The notes under the pieces were generated by a model. That model was not told the origin of the DNA. It saw only the letters and a program-made list of their open reading frames with translations, and searched no databases. Of a stretch of 64,000 bases of DNA, positions 34,915-43,186 are shown piece after piece. A program made the translations under genes and the position numbers. Source of the DNA: JACCVL01 sp963704295 (GTDB lineage Bacteria > Actinomycetota > Actinomycetes > Propionibacteriales > Nocardioidaceae). Position 1 is the stretch's first letter, and each line of letters starts with the position of its first letter. The stretch is taken from assembly GCA_963704295.1 (NCBI GenBank), contig OY969884.1, positions 2,232,001 to 2,296,000 of the forward strand, in the 5' to 3' direction.

Positions 34915-36356
34915 TCCGGACCGGCGGCGTCGTCGTCCAGCAGCGCCCGCAGGGCGGCGTCGAACTCCTCCTCCGACGCCGCGGTGACGGTGGAGCCGTC
35001 GGCGCGCTCACCCTGGGCGAAGCCCAGCGGGTCGTCGAGGTCGGCCGACGACGGCAGCAGATCCGGGTGCCGCCACAGCGCGTCCCGGGCCTCCGGGCCG
35101 CTGCGGTCGCGCAGCGCGCTCCACAAGGTGGCCGCGTCCCGCAGCCGCCGCGGGCGGAGCTCCAGCCCGACCAGCGAGGCGAAGGTCTGCTCGGCCGGGC
35201 CGCCGGAGGCCCGGCGGCGGCGCATCGCCTCGCGCAGCGCCGGCGCGCTCGGCAGCCGCTCGTGCGTCGCCTGGGCCACCACCTCGTCCACCCACCCCTC
35301 GACGAGGGCCAGCAGAGTCTCAAGCCGGTCCAGGGCGGCGTCCTGCTCCGGGGTGCTGCGCGGCTCGAACAGTCCCTCGGACAGCGCGGACTGCAGGGCG
35401 GCCGGGTCGGTGGGGTCGATGCCGCGGACGGTTTCCTCGATCGCCGCGACGTCGAGCCGGGTGCCGCGGGCGTACGCGTTCACCGCGCCGGACAGGTGAC
35501 CGCGCAGCCAGGGGACGTGCTCGAACAGCCGGTGGTGCGCGCACTCGCGCAGCGCGACGTAAAGCAGCACGTCACGCGCCTCGAGCCCGAGGCCCTCGCC
35601 GAAGGCCGCCACGTTGGCCGGGACGACGGCCGCGGTGCCCGCCGGAGCCAGCGGCAACCCGATGTCCGTGCCGCTGAGCACCTCACCGGCCAGCGCGCCG
35701 AGCGCCTGGCCGAGCTGCTGGCCGAACATCGCGCCGCCCGCCTGCGCCAACAGCCCGATCAGCGGCCCGGCCATCTGTCGCACCTCGGCGGGCATCGCGT
35801 CGCTCATCGCCGTCGCGACGTGCTCGGCGACCGGCTCCACCACCGTCGCCCACTCGGGCTGGGTGTGCTCGACCCACTCCGCACGGCTCCAGGCCGCCGC
35901 GACCGCGACGCCCGTGGGCAGGTCGGTGCTGCCGTCGAGCCAGAGGTCCGCGAGCCGGACGGCGTCGCCAACCGCCTGCTGCTGGTTGGCGGTGGGAGAC
36001 GGGTCCGACTGCTGGGCCACGACGTGCCGGGCGACCTTGGTCGCCAGGTCCCAGTTCACTGCGCCCTCGTGCGGGGTGAGCCACTGCTGCATCTGCGCGA
36101 ACAGCGCCGACAGGTCCATGCCGCCGGGTCCGCCGGGTCCGCCGGGTCCGCCGGGTCCGCCGAGGGCGCTCGGACCGCCGGGGGTGCCGGGCGGCGTGCC
36201 GCCGAGGGCGCCGAGCAGCGCCTCCAGCGGGTTGCTCGGGGCTGCGGGACTCCCGGACGAGCCGCTTTCCGGGCTCTGGTCGGAGCCGGACGAGGCGGGG
36301 TCATCGTGGCCGCCGTCGGCCGGGTCGTCGTCGGGACGGTCGGGGTCCGTGGCCAT
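34899..36356 (-). CDS. DUF2342-type zinc-dependent metalloprotease/hydrolase
   Basis: A 485-residue protein of the actinobacterial 'zinc-dependent metalloprotease' (putative hydrolase) family. The N-terminal 90 residues are disordered and include a perfect tandem GGP repeat made by 9-bp CCGCCGGGT units at 36119-36160. The core has the zinc-type helix ALRECAHHRLFEHVPWL near residue 268 and ends with a short acidic tail. Localisation appears cytoplasmic (no signal peptide). It is upstream of and coupled to the NUDIX gene and divergent from moaE. Confidence 0.88.
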   Translation of the reverse strand: MATDPDRPDDDPADGGHDDPASSGSDQSPESGSSGSPAAPSNPLEALLGALGGTPPGTPGGPSALGGPGGPGGPGGPGGMDLSALFAQMQQWLTPHEGAVNWDLATKVARHVVAQQSDPSPTANQQQAVGDAVRLADLWLDGSTDLPTGVAVAAAWSRAEWVEHTQPEWATVVEPVAEHVATAMSDAMPAEVRQMAGPLIGLLAQAGGAMFGQQLGQALGALAGEVLSGTDIGLPLAPAGTAAVVPANVAAFGEGLGLEARDVLLYVALRECAHHRLFEHVPWLRGHLSGAVNAYARGTRLDVAAIEETVRGIDPTDPAALQSALSEGLFEPRSTPEQDAALDRLETLLALVEGWVDEVVAQATHERLPSAPALREAMRRRRASGGPAEQTFASLVGLELRPRRLRDAATLWSALRDRSGPEARDALWRHPDLLPSSADLDDPLGFAQGERADGSTVTAASEEEFDAALRALLDDDAAGPDEPGR

Positions 36357-36385
36357 GCCTCCAACGTACTCGTACGCTGCAGCGC

Positions 36386-36832
36386 ATGACCCAGGCCGCT
36401 GAGCAGGCCGCTGACCCGGTGCGACTCGTCGAGATCAGCGACCAGCCACTGGACGTCGGGGCGGTGCACGCCGCCGTTGCTGCGGACGGAGCCGGCGGCA
36501 TCTGCCTGTTCGTCGGGACGGTCCGCGACCACGACGGTGGACGCGACGTGGCGGGGCTCGGCTACTCCGCGCACCCGTCGGCGACCGAGCAGATGCGCCG
36601 GGTGGCTGCCGGGGTCGCGGCCCGGCACGAGGCACACGCCGTGGTCGCGGTGCACCGGGTCGGCGAGCTCGCGGTCGGCGACATCGCCGTCGTGGTGGCG
36701 GTGGCCACCGGGCACCGCGGGGAGGCGTTCACCGCCTGCCGGGAGCTGATCGACGAGCTCAAGCAGACGGTGCCGATCTGGAAGCACCAGCGGTTCGCCG
36801 ACGGTGACGAGGAGTGGGTGGGCTCGCCCTGA
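36386..36832 (+). CDS. moaE: Molybdopterin synthase catalytic subunit MoaE
   Basis: A 148-residue MoaE. Segments typical of the family are the FVGTVRDHDGG strand-turn, LGYSAHP, VHRVGELAVGDIAV, CRELIDELKQTVPIWKHQ (carrying the active-site lysines) and the C-terminal WVGSP. It joins sulfur from MoaD to precursor Z. MoaD is not next to it, but MoeZ is encoded at 16041-17252 in this window. ATG 36386, 29 bp from the divergent metalloprotease gene. Confidence 0.93.
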   Translation: MTQAAEQAADPVRLVEISDQPLDVGAVHAAVAADGAGGICLFVGTVRDHDGGRDVAGLGYSAHPSATEQMRRVAAGVAARHEAHAVVAVHRVGELAVGDIAVVVAVATGHRGEAFTACRELIDELKQTVPIWKHQRFADGDEEWVGSP

Positions 36833-36898
36833 CGGTGACTCGCCCGCACGGGGCGCGTCCTGCGGCTCCGGAGCCGCTGCCCCGCCTAGCCTGGTCGG

Positions 36899-37189
36899 GT
36901 GGAGGTACTGCTCTGGCTGGTGCCCGCCGGGCTCGCCACCCTGCTGGCGATGGGATGGGCGACCTGGACGGGGCACCGCGCGCGCCGGGACGCGGAGGTG
37001 GAGCGACGGTCCTCGCCGCGCGACGACGAGGCGGCCCGCGCCCGGTTGGGCGCGGCGCTGGCCAAGCCCGTCCCCGGGGCCGACCGCAGCGCCGTCGTCC
37101 CGCCGCCGGACCGGGTAGGCGGGGTCGCCATCCGACGCTCACGGGCTGCCGTCGGCACCGGGGCGCAGCCCGGCCCGCCGACCGAGTGA
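36899..37189 (+). CDS. Small single-pass membrane protein (96 aa)
   Basis: A 96-residue protein with one N-terminal membrane helix (VEVLLWLVPAGLATLLAMGWA), then a charged, probably cytoplasmic, domain rich in Arg/Asp and Pro. Small proteins of this plan precede PDZ-Lon genes in several actinobacteria but have no known function. GTG 36899; 66 bp after moaE, 68 bp before the protease. Confidence 0.7.
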   Translation: MEVLLWLVPAGLATLLAMGWATWTGHRARRDAEVERRSSPRDDEAARARLGAALAKPVPGADRSAVVPPPDRVGGVAIRRSRAAVGTGAQPGPPTE

Positions 37190-37257
37190 CGCCGGCGCGG
37201 GCCGAGCGGAGGGCGGCTGGTGCCGGCTGGCCGCCGCGCCGGTGAGAGGCTAGGACG

Positions 37258-38331
37258 GTGACCCGACGCACCGCCACGCTGACGACGGCCGCGGTGCTGC
37301 TGGTCGCGCTGGTCTGCGTCGCGTTCCTGCTGCCGGTCCCGTACGTGACGATGCGCCCGGGCCCGACCCGGGACGTGCTCGCGATGGGGCAGGGGAAGGC
37401 CCCCGTGATCAGCATCGAAGGCCGCCGCACGTACCCGACCGACGGGTCGCTGCGCCTCACGACCGTCTCGGTGACCTCGCCGGACGACACGATCGGCATC
37501 GGGGAGGCGTTCCAGGCCTGGCTCGAGCCGGCCGAGGCGGTGGTGCCGCGGGACGCGGTCTACCCCGAGGAGGAGTCGGCCGAGCAGTCCGAGCAGGAGT
37601 CGGCGACCCAGATGGCGGCGTCGCAGGAGGTGGCGGCGGCGGCCGCGCTCCGGCTGCTCGGCGAGTCGGTGCCCGAGCACGTGCAGGTGCTGCAGGTGAT
37701 CGACGGGGCGCCCGCCGAGGGGGAGCTCCGGCCCGGTGACGTCATCATCGGGGTCGACGGGAAGCGGCTGAGCTCCGCCCGCGCCATCGTCGGCGCGATC
37801 CGGGACCGCGCGGTGGGTGACGAGGTCGGGCTAGTGGTGCGGCGCAACGACTCCGAGCGGACCCTGCGGCTGCCGACGATCCCGGGCGACGAGCCGGACC
37901 CGCAGACCGGTGAGGACTACCCGACGATCGGGATCCGGCTGCAGCTGACCTACGAGCTGCCGCTCGAGGTGAAGATCAACCTGCCCGGCAGCATCGGCGG
38001 CCCGAGCGCGGGCACGGTGTTCGCGCTCGGCATCTACGACGAGCTGACCGAGGGCAGCCTGACCGGCGGCCGGTCGGTCGCCGGGACCGGTGAGATCCTG
38101 GCCAATGGGACCGTGCTGCCGATCGGCGGCGTCCAGCAGAAGATGCTCGGCGCCGTCGACGCCGGCGCCGAGGTGTTCTTGGTCCCGGCCGAGAACTGTG
38201 CCGAGGCGGCCGAGGCGGACCTGGACGGCGCCGACCTGCAGCTGGTCCGGGTCGACGACCTCGGCGCTGCGGTGGACGCGCTGGACGCGCTGGCCGAGGA
38301 CCCGGAGGCGGACGTGTCGACATGCGAGTGA
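37258..38331 (+). CDS. PDZ and Lon-type serine protease (YlbL-like)
   Basis: A 357-residue membrane-anchored protease. Residues 8-28 form an N-terminal helix; a PDZ domain covers about 140-210 (LRPGDVIIGVDGKRL); the Lon-type catalytic domain follows with Ser in GGPSAGTVFALG and Lys in QQKMLGAVDAGA, the Ser-Lys dyad. Such proteins cleave membrane or secreted substrates outside the cell. GTG 37258. It overlaps the PPA1309-type gene by 10 bp, and that gene overlaps UPF0182 by 4 bp, a conserved actinobacterial operon. Confidence 0.92.
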   Translation: MTRRTATLTTAAVLLVALVCVAFLLPVPYVTMRPGPTRDVLAMGQGKAPVISIEGRRTYPTDGSLRLTTVSVTSPDDTIGIGEAFQAWLEPAEAVVPRDAVYPEEESAEQSEQESATQMAASQEVAAAAALRLLGESVPEHVQVLQVIDGAPAEGELRPGDVIIGVDGKRLSSARAIVGAIRDRAVGDEVGLVVRRNDSERTLRLPTIPGDEPDPQTGEDYPTIGIRLQLTYELPLEVKINLPGSIGGPSAGTVFALGIYDELTEGSLTGGRSVAGTGEILANGTVLPIGGVQQKMLGAVDAGAEVFLVPAENCAEAAEADLDGADLQLVRVDDLGAAVDALDALAEDPEADVSTCE

Positions 38332-38903
38332 GCGAGTCCGGGCTGCGCCGGGCGGTGCTGGAGATCGACGCGGCCCTCGCCACCGGCGGCTGGGACCAGC
38401 CGGCCCGGCTGTACGCGCTCGTCGACACCGCGCAGCTGCTGGAACGGGAGCCGGAGCTGGCCGGCCGGGTCGGTCTCCGGACCGACGAGGACGGCCGGCC
38501 GGTGGACGGTCTGACGGCGGTCGAGCAGGACCCGCTGCCGGCGGAGCAGCCGCTCGAGGAGGTCCTCGCCGGGATCGAGTGGCCCGAGGCGGTCGACGGC
38601 TGCGCGGCTGCGGTCGAGCGGGTGGTGCTGCCGCCGTCGGCCGAGCAGGCGCTGCCGGACGACCCCACCGAGCTGCGGACGTACGCTTCTCGTCATCCCG
38701 ACCGGCACGAGGTCCGTATCGTCGCCGCGGCCCTGCGGGACGGTCGGGCGCACTGCACGCTCCGGATCCGGGGCCGCGACGACGGCGACCTGCTGGAGGG
38801 CGCGGACCTCGTCCCGGGGCTGGTGGCGCTGATCGCGGACACGCTGGGCGATGCGCTGGGCGACGGAGTGGGCGACGGAGTGGGCGACGGAGGAGGAACG
38901 TGA
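38322..38903 (+). CDS. PPA1309 family protein
   Basis: A 193-residue protein of the PPA1309 family, always found between a PDZ-Lon protease and a UPF0182 protein. Recognisable parts are YALVDTAQLLEREP near residue 30, the WPEAVDGCAAAVER region and the C-terminal EVRIVAAALRDGRAHCTLR. The last 20 residues are a GDGVGDGVGDG repeat encoded by 12-bp tandem units (about 38857-38892), close to the stop. Function unknown. Confidence 0.9.
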   Translation: MRVSESGLRRAVLEIDAALATGGWDQPARLYALVDTAQLLEREPELAGRVGLRTDEDGRPVDGLTAVEQDPLPAEQPLEEVLAGIEWPEAVDGCAAAVERVVLPPSAEQALPDDPTELRTYASRHPDRHEVRIVAAALRDGRAHCTLRIRGRDDGDLLEGADLVPGLVALIADTLGDALGDGVGDGVGDGGGT

Positions 38904-41900
38904 GCGACGACAGGGGAGCCGGCATGGGCCCGGGGTTCGGTACGGCCGGCCCGACGAGGGCCGAGCCGAGCGGACGGCGCTCGGTGCTGCTGCCGACCCT
39001 GGTCACGCTGGGCGCGCTGCTGCTGGTGCTGGCGATCTTCACCGGCGTGTGGACCGACCGGCTGTGGTTCGCCTCGGTCGACTACTCCCAGGTGTTCACC
39101 AAGGTGCTGCTGACCCGGGTGATCCTGTTCAGCGTCGGTGCGGTGCTGCTCGGCGGGGCCGCGGTGCTGAACATCGTGCTGGCGTACCGGTCCCGCCCGC
39201 TGGTGCGGGAGGCGGCCCGGCGCAACGACTCGCTGGACCGGTACCGCTCCGCCCTCGACCCGGTGCGCAGCCGCAGCGTGATCGCGGTCGGGCTGCTGCT
39301 CGGCATCGTCGCGGGCAGCGTGACCGCCGGGCAGTGGGAGAGCTTCCTGCTCTGGCGGCACGGCCGCGACTTCGGCCGGACCGACACCTACTTCACCAAC
39401 ACCGACCTCGGGTTCTTCGTCTTCGACTACCCGTGGCTGCGGTTCGCCACCTCGTTCGGCTTCGGGCTGCTGGCGGTCAGCATCGTGGTCGCCGCCGCCA
39501 CCCACTACCTGTACGGCGGGATCGACCTGCAGGCGCGCAGCGACCGGCTGACCGGTGCCGCGCAGACACACCTGTCGATCCTGGTCGGGCTGTTCGTGCT
39601 GCTGAAGGGCTGGGCGTACTGGCTGGACCGGTACGGCTTCGCGATGGGCGACGGGGGGCTGTTCACCGGCGTGCAGTACACCGACGCGAACGCCCGGATC
39701 CCGGCGAAGAACGTCCTGATCGTGATCGCGGTGATCTGCGCCGTGCTGCTGCTGGTGAACGCGTGGCGACGGTCGTGGCTGCTGCCCGGGATCGGCCTCG
39801 GCCTGCTGGTGCTGTCGTCCATCCTGCTGTCCGGGGTGTGGCCGGCGATCATGCAGTCGTTCCAGGTGAACCCGTCCGAGCCGGACCGCGAGGGCGAGTT
39901 CATCAACCGGAACATCACCTCGACCCGGAACGGCTACGACCTCACCGGGGTCGAGATCGTCGACGACTACGCCGCGGACGCGTCGTCGGTCTCGGCCGAC
40001 GACCTGGGCAGCGAGTCCGCGGCGCTGCCGAACACCCGGCTGATCGACCCGACGCTGGTGTCGCAGGCCTTCGAGCAGCTGCAGCAGGTGCGCGGCTTCT
40101 ACAGCGTGCCTCCGTCGCTGGACGTGGACCGCTACATGCTGGGCGACGCGACCACGCCCGAGGACGTGGTGGTCGCGGCCCGGGAGATCAACCTGGACGG
40201 CCTGGACGCCTCGCAGCGCAACTGGGCGAACGACCACACCGTCTACACCCACGGCTTCGGGGTGATCGCGGCCTACGGCGACCGGCGCGGCAACGACGGC
40301 CAGCCGGTGTGGGCGGAGAGCCGGATCCCGCCGCAGGGCGCGCTGACCGACACCAGCGGCGGCTACGAGGAGCGGATCTACTTCGGCGAGAACACGCCGG
40401 AGTACTCGGTGGTCGGCACCGAGGACGGCAACCCGGTCGAGGTGGACGTACCGTCGTCGGAGGGCAGCTCGCAGGCCACGCTGAACACCTACGAGGGTGA
40501 CGGCGGCGTGCCGATCGGCGGGATCATCAACAAGACGCTGTACGCGCTGAAGTTCGGCGAGCCGAACCTGGTGCTGTCCGGCCGGGTGAACTCCGAGTCG
40601 CAGATCATCTACGACCGGGACCCGCGGGACCGGGTGGAGAAGGTGGCGCCCTGGCTGACCGTCGACGGCAACGCCTATCCCGCGGTCGTGGACGGCCGGG
40701 TGCTGTGGATCGTCGACGCATACACGACCAGCAACAGCTATCCCAACTCGGAGCGGGTCAGCCTGGAGGAGTCCACGTCGGACACGCTGACCGAGCGGGG
40801 CGGGACGGCGACGCTGCCGAGCGACCAGGTCACCTACATGCGCAACTCGGTGAAGGCGACCGTGGACGCGTACAGCGGCGACGTCACGCTCTACGAGTGG
40901 GACACAGAGGACCCGCTGCTGCAGACCTGGATGGCGGCCTTCCCGGACGCGGTGACGCCCCTCGAGGAGGTGCCGGAGCCGCTGCTGGACCACCTGCGCT
41001 ACCCCGAGGACCTGTTCAAGGTGCAGCGGGAGATCCTCACCGAGTACCACGTCACCGAGCCCGGCACGTTCTACAGCGGAACCGACCGGTGGGAGGTGCC
41101 GGACGACCCGTCCGCGGCCGCGACCGGGACAACGCTGCAGCCGCCGTACTACCTGTCGGTGCAAATGCCGGGCGAGATCGAGCCGTCGTTCTCGCTGACC
41201 AGCGTCTACGTGCCGCGAGGGCGGGAGAATCTGGCCGCGTTCGTCGCGGTGAACGCGGTCGCGTCGGACGAGGACTACGGGAAGCTGACCGTGCTGCGCC
41301 CGCCGGCGGACCGGATCGACGGGCCGAGCCAGATCGCGAACGAGTTCCAGAACGACTCGGCGGTCGCCGACGCGCTGCTGGAGTTCCGGCAGAACGAGGA
41401 CTTCTCGGTGATGTACGGGAATCTGCTGACGCTGCCGGCCGGCGGCGGGCTGCTGTACGTGCAGCCGATCTACACCCAGCGGCAGGCCGAGGAGGGCTCC
41501 GGCGTCTTCCCGCTGCTGCAGTACGTGGTGGCCAGCTTCGGCCAGGAGGTGGGGATCGGCCGCAACCTGGACGAGGCGCTCGAGGACGTGCTGGGGGCGC
41601 CGATCAGCGGCTCGACCCAGCAGCCGGACGGGTCCGGCAACGGTGAGCCCGGTGGCGGCGGTCCGGGTGACGGCGGCGGTCCGGGTGGTGGCGGCGGTCC
41701 CGGCGGTGGCGGCGGTCCCGGTGACGGCGACGGGTCGCAGGGCGACGCCGACGCGGCGGCCCGGGCGCTCGAGCTGCTGGCCCAGGCGGACCGGGTCTAC
41801 GACCAGGCGCAGGCTGCGCTGGCTGACGGCGATCTGGGCGAGTACCAGCGGCTGATCGAGCAGTATCGGGGCCTTGTCGCGCGGGCGTCGGAGCTGATCG

Positions 41901-41977
41901 GCCAGGCGGCGGAGGACGCGGGGGCGGACGGCGGCTCGGCGCAGAGCACGTCGTTCCTGCTGCCGCGGGTGCCCTGA
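38900..41977 (+). CDS. UPF0182 family large membrane protein
   Basis: A 1025-residue protein. The first 320 residues hold seven membrane helices, including LWFASVDYSQVFTKVLLTR and YWLDRYGFAMGD, characteristic of UPF0182; the remaining part is a large extracytoplasmic domain (for example PPSLDVDRYMLGD, FGEPNLVLSGRVN). A Gly/Pro linker (about residues 910-945, GGGPGD units from tandem DNA repeats) precedes a C-terminal coiled-coil-like helix (ALELLAQADRVYDQAQAAL). Function unknown. GTG 38900 overlaps the PPA1309 stop by 4 bp. It is the last chromosomal gene before the tRNA. Confidence 0.93.
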   Translation: MSDDRGAGMGPGFGTAGPTRAEPSGRRSVLLPTLVTLGALLLVLAIFTGVWTDRLWFASVDYSQVFTKVLLTRVILFSVGAVLLGGAAVLNIVLAYRSRPLVREAARRNDSLDRYRSALDPVRSRSVIAVGLLLGIVAGSVTAGQWESFLLWRHGRDFGRTDTYFTNTDLGFFVFDYPWLRFATSFGFGLLAVSIVVAAATHYLYGGIDLQARSDRLTGAAQTHLSILVGLFVLLKGWAYWLDRYGFAMGDGGLFTGVQYTDANARIPAKNVLIVIAVICAVLLLVNAWRRSWLLPGIGLGLLVLSSILLSGVWPAIMQSFQVNPSEPDREGEFINRNITSTRNGYDLTGVEIVDDYAADASSVSADDLGSESAALPNTRLIDPTLVSQAFEQLQQVRGFYSVPPSLDVDRYMLGDATTPEDVVVAAREINLDGLDASQRNWANDHTVYTHGFGVIAAYGDRRGNDGQPVWAESRIPPQGALTDTSGGYEERIYFGENTPEYSVVGTEDGNPVEVDVPSSEGSSQATLNTYEGDGGVPIGGIINKTLYALKFGEPNLVLSGRVNSESQIIYDRDPRDRVEKVAPWLTVDGNAYPAVVDGRVLWIVDAYTTSNSYPNSERVSLEESTSDTLTERGGTATLPSDQVTYMRNSVKATVDAYSGDVTLYEWDTEDPLLQTWMAAFPDAVTPLEEVPEPLLDHLRYPEDLFKVQREILTEYHVTEPGTFYSGTDRWEVPDDPSAAATGTTLQPPYYLSVQMPGEIEPSFSLTSVYVPRGRENLAAFVAVNAVASDEDYGKLTVLRPPADRIDGPSQIANEFQNDSAVADALLEFRQNEDFSVMYGNLLTLPAGGGLLYVQPIYTQRQAEEGSGVFPLLQYVVASFGQEVGIGRNLDEALEDVLGAPISGSTQQPDGSGNGEPGGGGPGDGGGPGGGGGPGGGGGPGDGDGSQGDADAAARALELLAQADRVYDQAQAALADGDLGEYQRLIEQYRGLVARASELIGQAAEDAGADGGSAQSTSFLLPRVP

Positions 41978-42028
41978 CCGGGCCGATTTGAGTCGGCGCG
42001 GCCCGGCGGTCTAAGGTTGTCGCTGCAG

Positions 42029-42102
42029 CGCGGGGTGGAGCAGCTCGGTAGCTCGCTGGGCTCATAACCCAGAGGTCGCAGGTTCAAATCCTGCCCCCGC
42101 TA
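42029..42102 (+). tRNA. Initiator tRNA-fMet (CAU)
   Basis: A 74-nt cloverleaf: acceptor CGCGGGG/CCCCGCT, D stem GAGC/GCTC, anticodon stem CTGGG/CCCAG around CTCATAA, and T arm GCAGG-TTCAAAT-CCTGC. The unpaired C1:U72 and three consecutive G:C pairs in the anticodon stem identify the initiator. CCA is not encoded. The island begins immediately after it. Confidence 0.95.
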
Positions 42103-42120
42103 CTGAAGAAAGTGCAGGTC

Positions 42121-42156
42121 AGAGGCCCTGTCGCCAGCGATGGCGACAGGGGCTCT
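42121..42156 (+). terminator. Terminator hairpin after tRNA
   Basis: CCCTGTCGCC (42126-42135) pairs with GGCGACAGGG (42142-42151), loop AGCGAT; AGAG and CTCT extend the stem past one G-G mismatch. A modest T-containing stretch follows. Probably ends the tRNA transcript. Confidence 0.7.
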
Positions 42157-42226
42157 GGCGTTCTTGTCGGCAATTTGTCGGCACCGCCTTCGCGATCCTG
42201 GGTCCCCCTGACGCCAATCCTCGAGC

Positions 42227-42868
42227 TCAGCTTTGCAGCGCCGGATTGTGGTGAGAGCGACGGTGAGCCGCGAAGTGAGCTAACCACTGAGGCGTCGTGA
42301 CCCTTCGTGCTCCGCGTGATGGGTGAATGGCAGTTCCCAAGCAGGTCCCCCGTTGCGACCGTCTGCAAGGAGCCTCACTTTCAGACATCCCGGTCACTGT
42401 CACGGGGAACTTCGGCTCGTACTGCTCGGCGATCTCGATGACTGGCTTGGCCTGGTTCGCTGCCCGCTGGACCCAGACCCGGGTGCCGGGCGCCCACTCG
42501 ATGGCGAGCTTGTCGCGGTAGTCGGACAGCACGTCGAGCAGCTGCAGGTCGTACTTGAACTGGCCGGAGACGTCGCTGTGGAGGAGGGCATCGGTCGTGC
42601 CGGGCGGACAGTTGCCGACGCTGTCGACGCGGTACATCCCCACGAACACCGTCTTGCGGGCGTCGGTGACGATGAAGCTGGCCAAGACGGCGTCGATGGG
42701 GAAGACGTCGCGCACCTGGGCGCTCTGGTAGGCCTCGAAGGCGGCCCGGTCGTTGCGCCACGCCTCGTAGAGCCGTCCCGCACGGAGGCGCCGGTCCTGG
42801 TGTCGCACGAGACGCACCTGCGCCGGGTCGACGCCCTGGAGGGTCAGGAGATCGTTGAAGGTCAGCAC
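42227..42868 (-). pseudogene. GIY-YIG-family protein, N-terminal domain only (C-terminus lost)
   Basis: The first 150 residues (MLTFNDLLTLQGVDPAQVRL, then YEAWRNDRAAFEAYQ and RAANQAKPVIEIAEQYEPKFP) match the N-terminal domain of a widespread two-domain actinobacterial protein whose C-terminal half is a GIY-YIG nuclease. After the KFP segment (near 42415) the similarity stops and the frame runs through unrelated, basic, low-quality sequence (SESEAPCRRSQRG...) to a stop at 42227. The nuclease domain is therefore missing. The break is about 310 bp from the tRNA end, so an integration or deletion event near the tRNA is the probable cause. Confidence 0.65.
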
Positions 42869-43186
42869 CAGCGCCTCCGATTGGTCAAGGTCGATCGTGA
42901 TGTGAGGCTATCCGCTGCGCGGGACGCGGGGTGGAATCCCGGAGCGTCAAGCAGCTGACGACGCTATGGGGCTACTGCATGGCCTGGATCAGCGGACCTA
43001 GCACATTCCGCCGCGATGGCGCTGATGACCGTGGGCCTTGACACCTCGGTCATCACCCCCGTGGCTAGGCCACCAGAGCGTGATCTTTCCGACGACTTCG
43101 AGGTCATCGTCGACATCCTCTGGGACGTGAACGAACACGCAGTCCCGGCGAAGATGTGTAGGCGTCTCAGCACGAAGCTCGGCCAG
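42869..43186. other. Intergenic stretch, nothing recognised
   Basis: About 318 bp between the truncated GIY-YIG gene and the DUF262 gene. No supported gene, RNA or repeat is seen; it may contain the promoter of the truncated gene and the end of the DUF262 transcript. Confidence 0.5.
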
